26,508 nucleotides of DNA. Origin: Trueperaceae bacterium (GTDB lineage Bacteria; Deinococcota; Deinococci; Deinococcales; Trueperaceae). The notes under the pieces are model-generated. The model saw only the letters and a list, made by a program, of their open reading frames with translations, made no database searches and had not been told where the DNA came from. Where the stretch lies: assembly GCA_007130355.1 (NCBI GenBank), contig SLSQ01000098.1:1-26508 (forward strand), in the 5' to 3' direction. Made by a program: the position numbers and the translations under genes. Of the stretch, positions 1-7,389 are shown piece by piece; the stretch's first letter is position 1, and the number at the start of each line of letters is the position of its first letter.

Positions 1-1497
1 GCCATCGCGGCGGTGGCGGGGGCGCTGCTCGGAACCGTGGTCGTGCTGCTCGGTGCTCCGGTGGCGTGGGCGTGGGGCGCGAGCGCCGCCGGCGTCGTCG
101 CGGCCGCGGCGTGGCCGGTGCGTGAGGCCGACCGCTGGGCGCGCGCCTGGATCACGCGCCGCTACGGCCTCGGCTACGACACGGCCCTCGAGACGGGCGG
201 CCGCACCGATCCGTACGGCTTCGGCGACGCCACCCGCGAACGGGCGCGCCTCGCCCTGCGCGACGCCCGCCCGCCACGGTTCGAGCCGTGGTGGGCGCCG
301 CCGCTTCTGGCCTCGCTCCTGCTGCTCGCCTCGCTCCCGAGCTGGGCCCCGAACCTGTCGCTGCCCGGCATCGGCGCGGCCGGGCCGGACGGCACCCCCG
401 CCGCACCTGCGGGCGGACCGGATCCGGTCGCGCCGACCCCCGACCCGACCACCGATCGCGAGGGCGATGCTGACCGCGACGACGGTCGGGCCGCCCCGCC
501 GGAGGAGCGTCCGGAGGAGGGAGGGGCGCCGCCGGACGCCGGCGCCGCCGACCGGACTCGAGAGGAGCCGCGCGACGGCGACGAGGCGGCAGGACCGGAG
601 GAACCGCTGCAGGGCGCCTCGGCGGTCGAACGGTTCCTGCGCGATGCGGAACGCGGCCGCGAGGGCGAACGCAACCCGTTCGATTCGGCGGGCGGCCAGG
701 AGGCCGCGCGGCGCGACGGAGCGCTCGAGCCGACGGCGCCGGACGGCGGACCGCCCGAGACGGGCGGAGCCGACGGGGCCGAACCCGGAGTGGGCGATCC
801 GGCCGACGGCGACGGAGGCGATGGCGACGACGCCCTCGCCGAGCGAGCGCTCGATCGGGCCGACGGCGGCGGGAACGGGGGTCCCGACGCGCGGCCCGAC
901 GCCGCGGACGAGGACGGTGCCGACGGCGAGGGCGGCTCGGGGTCGGAGGGGGGCGCGGCCGACGACGGTGCGGACGAGCGCGCGGAACGCCGCCCCGAGG
1001 AGGACGGGGACGAGGGAGCCGGAGGCGGACCGGAGGGCCCGGACGACGAGGCGGCCGCCGGTCCGGACCCGGGCGACGACGGGGACGCGGACGGTCAGGA
1101 AGAATCCTGGGCGGCCGGACCCGAGGACGACGGGCGGGCCGCGGACGGTGTCGACGGCGAACGGGGCGACGAGGGCGGCGACGAGCGGCCCGAAGGGGAC
1201 GAAGGGGTCGCCTTCGCGGAGGGGGCGGACGCGGCCGGCGACGGTGCGTCTCCAGACGGAGAGGCGAGCGAAGAGGAGATCGGCCGGGCCGAGGGCGCTC
1301 CGGATCGCCTGCGCGGACCGATCGGCGACGGCGAGTCCCCCGCGGTGGGCGGGGTGCGCGGCAGGGGCGAAGCTCCGGAGGCGTTGCCCGAGGGGACGCC
1401 GCCGCCTCCGGCCGCGGCTCGCGAGGCGGAACGTGCCGCCGAGGCGGACGGCGTTCCGGCCGCCTATCGCGAGGTCATTCGCCGCTACTTCCAGTGA
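1..1497 (+). CDS. Membrane protein with long acidic disordered region, N-terminus cut by window edge
   Basis: The frame is open from base 1, so the true start probably lies upstream; a GTG at 13 is the first possible start inside the window. Numbering from base 1, residues ~2-37 are very hydrophobic (one or two membrane helices). A short cytosolic-looking segment with Arg/Trp follows, then a second helix at ~99-117. Residues ~125-470 are almost only Asp, Glu, Gly, Ala, Pro and Arg, predicted to be disordered and strongly acidic. The last ~24 residues form a likely amphipathic helix ending in YREVIRRYFQ. I recall similar endings in membrane proteins next to MoxR/DUF58/von Willebrand gene clusters, but this is only a resemblance. 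Function unknown. The 3' end overlaps the opposing lipoprotein gene by 23 bp. Confidence 0.7.
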   Translation, partial: AIAAVAGALLGTVVVLLGAPVAWAWGASAAGVVAAAAWPVREADRWARAWITRRYGLGYDTALETGGRTDPYGFGDATRERARLALRDARPPRFEPWWAPPLLASLLLLASLPSWAPNLSLPGIGAAGPDGTPAAPAGGPDPVAPTPDPTTDREGDADRDDGRAAPPEERPEEGGAPPDAGAADRTREEPRDGDEAAGPEEPLQGASAVERFLRDAERGREGERNPFDSAGGQEAARRDGALEPTAPDGGPPETGGADGAEPGVGDPADGDGGDGDDALAERALDRADGGGNGGPDARPDAADEDGADGEGGSGSEGGAADDGADERAERRPEEDGDEGAGGGPEGPDDEAAAGPDPGDDGDADGQEESWAAGPEDDGRAADGVDGERGDEGGDERPEGDEGVAFAEGADAAGDGASPDGEASEEEIGRAEGAPDRLRGPIGDGESPAVGGVRGRGEAPEALPEGTPPPPAAAREAERAAEADGVPAAYREVIRRYFQ

Positions 1498-2089
1498 CCG
1501 GAGCCAGGTTCCGGAGTTCGTCCGCGACGCGGGGCGCCAGCTCGTCGAGCGACCGGTCGCGCAGGGCCGCGACCGCCGGGTCGTCGCCGAGGTCCGGGAG
1601 CTCCGAGCCGTCGATGCGCCGCTCGTGCCGGAGCCGCGGACCGGCCAACCGCGCCAGCTCGCGCGCGTCGTCCGCGGCTAGGATCGCCACCTCGAGCTGA
1701 ACGGTGGTGCGCTGCAGCGGGCGGGGGCGATCAGCGTCGACGATCTCGCGGACGAGGGTCGTCGACTCGATCGTCACGGCCAGCCCGGCGCCGGTGGTGC
1801 GGGCGATGCGCGCCGCGCCGGGCGCCACCGAGCCGTCGACCAGGCCGCGCCGGACCTCGAGGAAGCGGGCGCGCACGTTCGACACGAAGGAGAACCCCGT
1901 ATCGGCGTCGCGCAGGCGTTCGTGGAGGCCGTCGGCGGCGCCGGGCACGAGGCGGTCGGCCGGCACGCCGAGCACGATCGCCGTCCGGTCGCGGTCCGGA
2001 ACGGCGCCGGGCACGCAGGCGCCGAGCGCGACGGCGAGCAGGACGAGGAGCGCCACGATGCGTGCGGGTGCGGGGGTGCGTCGCGTCAT
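1475..2089 (-). CDS. Predicted lipoprotein of unknown function
   Basis: A 204-residue protein. The N-terminus is a lipoprotein signal: Arg-rich start, hydrophobic stretch ~11-22 and a lipobox LGAC with the lipidated Cys at residue 25. The mature part (about 180 residues) alternates hydrophobic strands and helices and holds a segment of the type 'GAARIARTTGAGLAVTIES', loosely like CsgG/LpoB/FlgO-type periplasmic lipoproteins. I do not assign it to any family with confidence. It lies 55 bp downstream of yigZ on the same strand and may be cotranscribed with it. I see no strong Shine-Dalgarno sequence before the ATG at 2089. Confidence 0.7.
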   Translation of the reverse strand: MTRRTPAPARIVALLVLLAVALGACVPGAVPDRDRTAIVLGVPADRLVPGAADGLHERLRDADTGFSFVSNVRARFLEVRRGLVDGSVAPGAARIARTTGAGLAVTIESTTLVREIVDADRPRPLQRTTVQLEVAILAADDARELARLAGPRLRHERRIDGSELPDLGDDPAVAALRDRSLDELAPRVADELRNLAPVTGSSGE

Positions 2090-2144
2090 GGGTCCATTCG
2101 AGCAGACCGGAGCGCCGGGCGGGTACGGCCGGGCGACGGGGCGT

Positions 2145-2774
2145 TCAGCGACCGTTCACGTCCGGTCGGGAATCGGGGTCGGCGAGCTCGAGGCGAACGT
2201 CGCCCGCCGTCCCCTCCGAGAGCGTCGCGCGGAGCGCGTCGACCGCGTCGGCCCGGAGCGTGACCGGGAGTCGGGCGCCGTCCGCCCCGTACCCCGGTTC
2301 CCCCTTGACCGCCTCCGGCCAGGCGTCGAGCGCCCGGTGGACGGTGTCGATCCACGGGTACGGCACGTGCGCGACGGCGCGTACCCGTTCGTGCACCGTC
2401 CGCTCGCCGGCACGGTCGAGCGCCTTCGCCGCGCTGCCGCCGTACGCCCGCACCAGGCCGCCCGCGCCCAGCTTGGTGCCGCCGAACCAGCGGCTGCACA
2501 CGATCGCCACGTGGTCCAGGTCGCGCTTGAGGAGCACCTCGAGCATCGGACGCCCGGCCGTGCCGCCCGGCTCGCCGTCGTCGTCGGCCCCCATCCGTTC
2601 CCCGGTGCGCCAGGCCAGGCAGTGGTGGCTGGCGTCCGGCCCGCGCGCGCGGACCTCGTCGCGGGCGGCGCGCGCCTCGGCTTCGTCGCCGATCCACAGG
2701 ACGCGGGCGACGAACCTCGATCCCTTGACGAGCTCCTCGTGCTCGGCGGTCGCGGCGACGGTTCGGTACGGCAC
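2145..2774 (-). CDS. yigZ: YigZ/IMPACT family protein
   Basis: A 209-residue protein of the UPF0029/IMPACT family, whose bacterial members (YigZ) have an N-terminal IMPACT domain and a C-terminal ferredoxin-like domain; the role is thought to involve translation or nucleic acid binding but is not settled. Diagnostic segments are KGSRF (17-21), the HHC...DDDGEPGGTAG region (~50-75) and the FGGTKLGAGGLVRAYGGSA block (~98-116). Length is normal for the family (about 200). The GTG at 2774 is preferred because the protein then begins with the usual short strand before KGSRF, and because an extended -10 box sits 7 nt upstream. It is divergent from cysS with a 59 bp gap. Confidence 0.92.
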   Translation of the reverse strand: MPYRTVAATAEHEELVKGSRFVARVLWIGDEAEARAARDEVRARGPDASHHCLAWRTGERMGADDDGEPGGTAGRPMLEVLLKRDLDHVAIVCSRWFGGTKLGAGGLVRAYGGSAAKALDRAGERTVHERVRAVAHVPYPWIDTVHRALDAWPEAVKGEPGYGADGARLPVTLRADAVDALRATLSEGTAGDVRLELADPDSRPDVNGR

Positions 2775-2781
2775 GAGGGCG

Positions 2782-2790
2782 AAGGTACCA
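2782..2790 (-). promoter_or_regulatory. Extended -10 element for leaderless yigZ
   Basis: Read on the minus strand the bases are TGGTACCTT; the TACCTT hexamer (2787 to 2782) ends 7 nt before the GTG at 2774. A transcript from here would start at or within a base or two of the start codon. No Shine-Dalgarno sequence is visible. Confidence 0.6.
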
Positions 2791-2816
2791 CCCGAAGTCG
2801 TCGTGCGCGGCGTTCG

Positions 2817-2825
2817 TGGTACCGT
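2817..2825 (+). promoter_or_regulatory. Extended -10 element for leaderless cysS
   Basis: TGGTACCGT, with the hexamer TACCGT at 2820-2825 ending 8 nt before the GTG at 2834. It mirrors the yigZ element on the other strand of the same 59 bp gap. No Shine-Dalgarno sequence precedes the start. Confidence 0.6.
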
Positions 2826-2833
2826 TCCGTCCC

Positions 2834-4261
2834 GTGCCCTTGGTCCTCCACGACACCGCCACGAAGCGCAAACGTCCGTTCGAACCGGTCACGCCCGGCC
2901 ACGCCGGGCTCTACTCCTGTGGGCCGACCGTCTACTCCGAGCCGCACCTGGGCCACGCGCGCGGGCCCGTCGTCTTCGACGTCCTGCGGTCGTGGCTCGA
3001 GCACCAGGGCTACCGCGTGCGCTTGGTCACCAACGTCACCGACGTGGGGCACCTGACCGACGACGCCGACGAGGGCGAGGACAAGCTCGCCAAGCGCGCC
3101 GCGTTGGAGCGCCTCGAGCCGATGGAGGTCGCCGAGAAGTACTTCTGGGCCTACTTCGACGCCATGGCTCGCCTGAACGTGCGGCGACCGAGCGTCGTCC
3201 CCCGCGCGACCGGCCACATCCCCGAACAGATCGAGTTGGTCGAGGACCTGATCGCGGCCGGACTGGCGTACGAGCGCGACGGCAGCGTGTACTTCGACGT
3301 CGGCGCCTGGAGCGATTACGGCGAACTGTCCGGCCGCGACCCTTCGGAGCTGGTCGAGGGGACGCGGGTCGAGGTCCGTGGCGACAAGAAGGACCCGCGC
3401 GACTTCGCGCTCTGGAAGCGGGCCGAACCGGATCACCTGATGCGCTGGCGTTCCCCGTGGGGCGAGGGCTTCCCCGGGTGGCACCTCGAGTGCTCGGTGA
3501 TGAGCACGAAGTACCTGGGCGACGAATTCGACGTCCACGGCGGCGGCCTCGACCTGATCTTCCCGCACCACGAGTGCGAGCTGGCGCAGGCGCGCGGGGT
3601 CGGCAAGGCGTTCGCGCGCACCTGGATGCACTGGAACATGATGACGCTCGACGGCGAGAAGATGTCCAAGTCGAAGGGGCACTTCGTGACCCTCGCCGAG
3701 CTGTTCGAGGCGTTCGAACCGGCGGTGGTCCGCTTCCACCTGCTCCGCAGCCACTACCGCAGCGTCAGCGAGTTCGGCGAGGAGGCGCTGCTCGGCTCCC
3801 GTCAGGGGCTGCACCGGCTGCGGGAGGCGTACGTCGCGCTGGTGGACGCCGCGGACGGCGCGGAACCGGAACCGGGCTTTGCCGACGAGGCGCGGGCCGC
3901 GTTCGCGGCGGCGATGGACGACGATCTCGGCACGCCCCAGGCGATCGCCGCGCTGTTCGGCTTGGCGAAGGAGGCGCACCGGCGTCTCCCGAGCGCCACG
4001 CCGGGCCAGGCGGCCGACGCCGCCGAGGCGTTCGAGACGCTGCTGGGCACGGTCCTCGGCGTCGAGCTCGAGGGGGGCGCCCAGGCCGACGCCGGTGCCC
4101 GAGAGCGCCTTGCGGGGTTGGCCGAGCTGGTCCTCGAACAGCGCGAGGCGGCCCGCGCGCGTCGCGACTTCGCGACCGCCGACGCTCTGCGCGACCGCAT
4201 GACGGCGCTCGGGATCGACGTCGAGGACACGCCGACCGGCCCGCGCGTCCGCATCCGCTGA
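2834..4261 (+). CDS. cysS: Cysteine--tRNA ligase
   Basis: A class I aminoacyl-tRNA synthetase of 475 residues that charges tRNA-Cys in the cytoplasm. The HIGH motif appears as HLGH in SEPHLGHARG, and the KMSKS loop is intact in GEKMSKSKG. The zinc-binding Cys/His set expected for the family is visible: the Cys of SCGPTVY, the Cys of HLECSVMS and the His/Cys of FPHHECELAQ. The C-terminal helical DALR domain ends with the typical ...ALGIDVEDTPTGPRVRIR. An in-frame GTG at 2816 would add six residues, but GTG 2834 gives the standard PLVLHDTATKRK start and fits the -10 box 8 nt upstream. Confidence 0.97.
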   Translation: MPLVLHDTATKRKRPFEPVTPGHAGLYSCGPTVYSEPHLGHARGPVVFDVLRSWLEHQGYRVRLVTNVTDVGHLTDDADEGEDKLAKRAALERLEPMEVAEKYFWAYFDAMARLNVRRPSVVPRATGHIPEQIELVEDLIAAGLAYERDGSVYFDVGAWSDYGELSGRDPSELVEGTRVEVRGDKKDPRDFALWKRAEPDHLMRWRSPWGEGFPGWHLECSVMSTKYLGDEFDVHGGGLDLIFPHHECELAQARGVGKAFARTWMHWNMMTLDGEKMSKSKGHFVTLAELFEAFEPAVVRFHLLRSHYRSVSEFGEEALLGSRQGLHRLREAYVALVDAADGAEPEPGFADEARAAFAAAMDDDLGTPQAIAALFGLAKEAHRRLPSATPGQAADAAEAFETLLGTVLGVELEGGAQADAGARERLAGLAELVLEQREAARARRDFATADALRDRMTALGIDVEDTPTGPRVRIR

Positions 4262-4393
4262 AGACGGGTCGCGCGGTCCGGTCGGGCGCGCGACGGGGCG
4301 ACGCTCACGGCACGCGCCGTAACGTACCGGGCCGCGACCGATCCGGCGTGGGCGCCGCACCCGGACGGTCGTGCCGCCATCGGCCGCGGGGCG

Positions 4394-4399
4394 TACCGT
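4394..4399 (+). promoter_or_regulatory. -10 element for leaderless dprA
   Basis: TACCGT ending 7 nt before the ATG at 4407. This element decides the start: it excludes the longer in-frame GTG at 4371, which lies upstream of the expected transcription start. The 145 bp between cysS and dprA otherwise holds only a weak 5-bp hairpin near 4308-4321. Confidence 0.55.
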
Positions 4400-4406
4400 C
4401 GGCGGC

Positions 4407-5564
4407 ATGGACCCGGACGACCTGCTCGCCTTCCTGCTCGCCGCCTCGCGCCAGGACGGACTGGGGCCGATGCGGACCGCAGCGGCGCGCGCGCGGCACG
4501 GCGGCTACGCCGGACTCGCCCGGGCCGCTCGGAACGGTGCCGTGGCGACCGACCGACCGTCGCTGCACGCCGCTTGGCGCGAGGCGGCACGCCCCGCCAC
4601 GCTGGCGCGGGCACGTCGCGACCTGAGCGCCTGGCGCCGGGCCGGACTCGTCCTCCTCCACCCCGAGTCGGGCGGCTACCCGCCGTCGCTCGCCGCGATC
4701 CCCGATCCGCCGCCGTTGCTGTACGTCGAGGGCGCCCTGCCCGCCACCCTGCACGGTCCTGCCGGACGTTCGGACGCCGTCGCCGTGGTCGGGACCCGGG
4801 CCGGCAGTCCGTGGGCGCTCGCCTTCGCCGGGCGCCTCGCCCACCGGCTCGCCGCCGCCGGACTGACGGTGGTGTCCGGCCTCGCCCTCGGGGTCGACGG
4901 CGCCGCCCACCGGGGCGCCCTCGACGCCGACCCGGCCGGCACGGTGGCGGTGCTCGGTTCGGGCCTCGACCGGATCCACCCGCCGAGCCACGAACCGCTG
5001 GCGGCACGCATCGTCGCCGGCGGCGGCGCGCTCGTGAGCGAACGTCCGCCCGGAGCCTCGGCCCAGCCGGGCGCCTTCCCGCGCCGCAACCGGATCATCG
5101 CCGGACTCGCCCGCGGCACCGTGGTGGTCGAAGCGCCGCCCCGCTCGGGCGCCCGACACACGCTCGAAGCCGCGCTCGAACAGGGTCGCGACGTCTGGGT
5201 CGTGCCCCGGCGCCCCGACTCCGACGTCGGCCGCGCCGCGGTCGCCTGGTTGCGGGACGGCGCCGCACCGCTGGCCGACGCGGACGACGTCCTCCGGCTG
5301 TACCGGCCGGATCGTCCGCCGGCTCGTGACGCCTCCGAGCGTAGCGAGGCCGCTCCCGGAGGGCGTCCGCCGCACGCCGGGCAGGGGGTCGAGGACCGCA
5401 TCCTGGAGCGTCTCCGTGCGCTCGGGAGCGCCCACGTCGAGGCGCTCCTCGGCGACGGCACGCCGGTCGTCGTCGGCCTCGCCGCCCTCGCCCGGCTCCA
5501 GCGCGCCGGCCGGGTCGCGCGGCTCGAGGGCGACCGCTGGCGGGCGACCGAGCCGGGACGGTGA
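4407..5564 (+). CDS. dprA: DNA-processing protein DprA
   Basis: A 385-residue DprA/Smf protein. DprA binds incoming single-stranded DNA in natural transformation and loads RecA. The Rossmann-fold core is plain: VAVVGTRAGS, then VVSGLALGVDGAAHRGAL, AVLGSGLDRIHPPSH, and FPRRNRIIAGLARGTVVVEAPPRSGA with the conserved Arg-Asn pair. An N-terminal helical (SAM-like) domain covers ~1-85. A winged-helix DML1-like domain covers the last ~65 residues (ILERLRALGSAHVEALL...). The position between cysS and a transport gene is not informative, but the presence fits the natural competence common in Deinococcota. Confidence 0.95.
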   Translation: MDPDDLLAFLLAASRQDGLGPMRTAAARARHGGYAGLARAARNGAVATDRPSLHAAWREAARPATLARARRDLSAWRRAGLVLLHPESGGYPPSLAAIPDPPPLLYVEGALPATLHGPAGRSDAVAVVGTRAGSPWALAFAGRLAHRLAAAGLTVVSGLALGVDGAAHRGALDADPAGTVAVLGSGLDRIHPPSHEPLAARIVAGGGALVSERPPGASAQPGAFPRRNRIIAGLARGTVVVEAPPRSGARHTLEAALEQGRDVWVVPRRPDSDVGRAAVAWLRDGAAPLADADDVLRLYRPDRPPARDASERSEAAPGGRPPHAGQGVEDRILERLRALGSAHVEALLGDGTPVVVGLAALARLQRAGRVARLEGDRWRATEPGR

Positions 5565-5637
5565 CCGTCGCGCGGGCAGCGGTGCGGCGGTCGCGGGCGG
5601 GGTCGTCGCGTCCGCGCCCTCTTCGGCACGCACCGGG

Positions 5638-5643
5638 TATCGT
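5638..5643 (+). promoter_or_regulatory. -10 element before the solute-binding protein gene
   Basis: TATCGT preceded by GGG; it ends 9 nt before the ATG at 5653, so the transcript would be leaderless or have a leader of only a few bases. No Shine-Dalgarno sequence is present. Confidence 0.5.
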
Positions 5644-5652
5644 CGGGACCCG

Positions 5653-6843
5653 ATGCGCCTCCTGACGTACCTCCTCGCATTCGCCCTCGTGCTCGGAGCG
5701 GCGCAGGCGCGACCGCTCCTGGTCTGGACGCCGTTCGACGGTCCGGCGTACGCGACGCTCGAACGCGACGTGAGCGCGTTCGCCGAACTGTTCGACGTGC
5801 CGGTCGAGCTCGAGCGGCACGACCTCGCCGACGTCCTGCAACGCTTGCGCTCCGGCGCGGACGGTGCGCCCGTGCCGGACGCGATCGTGGGCATGCCCCA
5901 CGAACAGGCGGCCGACGTCGCCGCCTCCGGACTGCTGCGCGACCTCTCCGGCCTCGCTACGGACGCCTTCCTCGACGACCTGGCCCCGTCGGCGCGCATC
6001 GCCTTCGAGGCGGACGGCGCGCTCGTCGGACTGCCGCTCTCCGTGGCCGGTCCCGCACTCCTCTACGACCGCGCCCGGATCGACGCGCCGCCGGCCACGT
6101 ACGACGCCTGGGTCGAGCTCGCCGAGCGGCTCGCCGACGCCGACCCGGACGTGGACGGGCTGACCTTCGACGCCGAGAACCTCTACTTCGCCTTCGGCTG
6201 GCTCGCCACGCACGGCGGGTACCTGTTCGGCGAGGGGCCGGACGGACGCCTTCGGACCGACGACGTGGGACTCGACAGCGACGGGGCGGTCCGTGGCGTC
6301 CGCGCCCTGCGGGCGCTCCGCTTCGAGCACGGACAGATCCCGTCCGGAACCGACTACGCACGCGCCACCTCCCGCTTTCGGTCCGGCGCCGCGGCGATGA
6401 CGATCGACGGGCCGTGGGCGGTCGCTCCGGCGCGCCGTGCCGGGGTCGACGTCGGCGTCGCACCGCTGCCGCCGCTCGCGGACGGGACGCCGTGGACCGG
6501 GTTCATGACGGTCGACGGCGTGGTCGTGCCGAGCGCCGGCGCTACGGGGACCGAGATCGCGAACCTGGTGAAGTGGCTGGTCCGCAGCGAGGCGCAGGGC
6601 GACTACGCCGCCGAAGCGGAACGGGTCCCGGCATCGCGATCCGCCGGCAGCTCCGACCGGGTCGGTCCTGAGATCCGCGGGTTCGCGGTCGCCCTGCACG
6701 ACGCTCGGCCGATCCCTACGGTGCCGGAGATGGGTCGGGTCTGGGGTCCGGTCGAACGGGCGCTGCAGCGGATCCTCGACGATCCCGAGTCGGACGTGCG
6801 CGCCGAGCTCGAACGGGCCGCCCGGACGGTCCGCGGCGAGTGA
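5653..6843 (+). CDS. Extracellular solute-binding protein, sugar (MalE-like) family
   Basis: A 396-residue protein with a Sec signal peptide (residues 1-19, cleavage expected after AQA). The mature part has the family 1 solute-binding pattern: an LLVWTPFDG first strand, a central LVGLPLSVAGPALLYDRARID segment (hinge and domain 2 entry), AAMTIDGPWAV, and GVAPLPPLADG followed by the VDGVVVPS strand. This is the layout of maltose/maltodextrin-type binding proteins. No ABC permease or ATPase genes lie nearby, so it is an orphan here; its substrate cannot be read from sequence. The ATG at 5653 is chosen because the upstream extension of the frame overlaps dprA and the signal peptide begins here. 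Confidence 0.88.
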   Translation: MRLLTYLLAFALVLGAAQARPLLVWTPFDGPAYATLERDVSAFAELFDVPVELERHDLADVLQRLRSGADGAPVPDAIVGMPHEQAADVAASGLLRDLSGLATDAFLDDLAPSARIAFEADGALVGLPLSVAGPALLYDRARIDAPPATYDAWVELAERLADADPDVDGLTFDAENLYFAFGWLATHGGYLFGEGPDGRLRTDDVGLDSDGAVRGVRALRALRFEHGQIPSGTDYARATSRFRSGAAAMTIDGPWAVAPARRAGVDVGVAPLPPLADGTPWTGFMTVDGVVVPSAGATGTEIANLVKWLVRSEAQGDYAAEAERVPASRSAGSSDRVGPEIRGFAVALHDARPIPTVPEMGRVWGPVERALQRILDDPESDVRAELERAARTVRGE

Positions 6844-6895
6844 CGCACCCCCTCGGACCCGTGCACGACGCGGCTCCTGCGACCTCGGAAGCTGG

Positions 6896-6901
6896 TAGGG
6901 T
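6896..6901 (+). promoter_or_regulatory. Extended -10 element for the AdoMetDC-like gene
   Basis: TAGGGT preceded by TGG, ending 7 nt before the GTG at 6909. It supports GTG 6909 as start over the longer in-frame alternative overlapping the end of the preceding gene. Confidence 0.5.
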
Positions 6902-6908
6902 CGAAGGC

Positions 6909-7367
6909 GTGACCGCGACCGAACCGCTCGTGACCGGAACCTCTCTCCGTCTCGACGGGCGCCGAGCCCGCACCGAACCGTTGGCCGATCCGGACGCGCT
7001 CGGGCGCCTGCTCCACGACCTCGCCGATCGGCTCGAGCCGGACGGGGACGGCGGCGGGCGCGTCGAAGCTCGGCTCGAGGAACCGGACGGCACCAGCCAC
7101 GTCGTGCTCCTCGACGAAGCGTGGCTGATCGTGCACGCCTTCCCCGAGACCGGCGCGTTCGCCTTCTCCGCCTTCAGCCGCCACGCGATCAGCGACGGGG
7201 CCCTGCTCGACACGGTCCGCGCCGCGCTCCGGACCGGCCGCTTCGACAGCTCCGTCGGACGCCGCGCCGCCGGACTGCCGCACGGCGACGTGGCCTTGCG
7301 AAGGCGCCTGGCTGGTGAACGCGCCTGGGCGCGCGTCCGACTCGCTCCGCTCTCCGACCTCGACTGA
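6909..7367 (+). CDS. S-adenosylmethionine decarboxylase-like protein lacking the self-cleavage serine
   Basis: A 152-residue protein. Residues 70-80 read EAWLIVHAFPE, which matches in exact register the ESHIxIHTWPE signature of bacterial class 1 AdoMet decarboxylase (SpeD): Glu, the second His, Pro and the final Glu are kept, followed by Gly and alternating small/aromatic residues. The Ser that is converted to the catalytic pyruvoyl group is Ala71, the adjacent His is Trp72, and the position of the catalytic Cys (20 residues after the Ser) is Arg91. Length fits SpeD (about 120-150). If the family call is right the protein cannot make a pyruvoyl cofactor by the normal route. The gene sits between a sugar-binding protein and glpK, with no spermidine synthase gene near. 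Family assignment is from motif register only. Confidence 0.55.
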   Translation: MTATEPLVTGTSLRLDGRRARTEPLADPDALGRLLHDLADRLEPDGDGGGRVEARLEEPDGTSHVVLLDEAWLIVHAFPETGAFAFSAFSRHAISDGALLDTVRAALRTGRFDSSVGRRAAGLPHGDVALRRRLAGERAWARVRLAPLSDLD

Positions 7368-7378
7368 CGCACCCGACC

Positions 7379-7383
7379 GGAGG
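7379..7383 (+). promoter_or_regulatory. Ribosome binding site of glpK
   Basis: GGAGG with a 6 nt spacer to ATG 7390. It fixes the start, since the frame stays open further upstream into the preceding gene. Confidence 0.8.
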
Positions 7384-7389
7384 TCCCGC

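Noticed and set aside
360..1340. Tandem DNA repeats in the first gene
   Set aside because: GAC/GGC/GAG triplets recur because the protein is Asp/Gly/Glu-rich. I found no fixed-period repeat unit.
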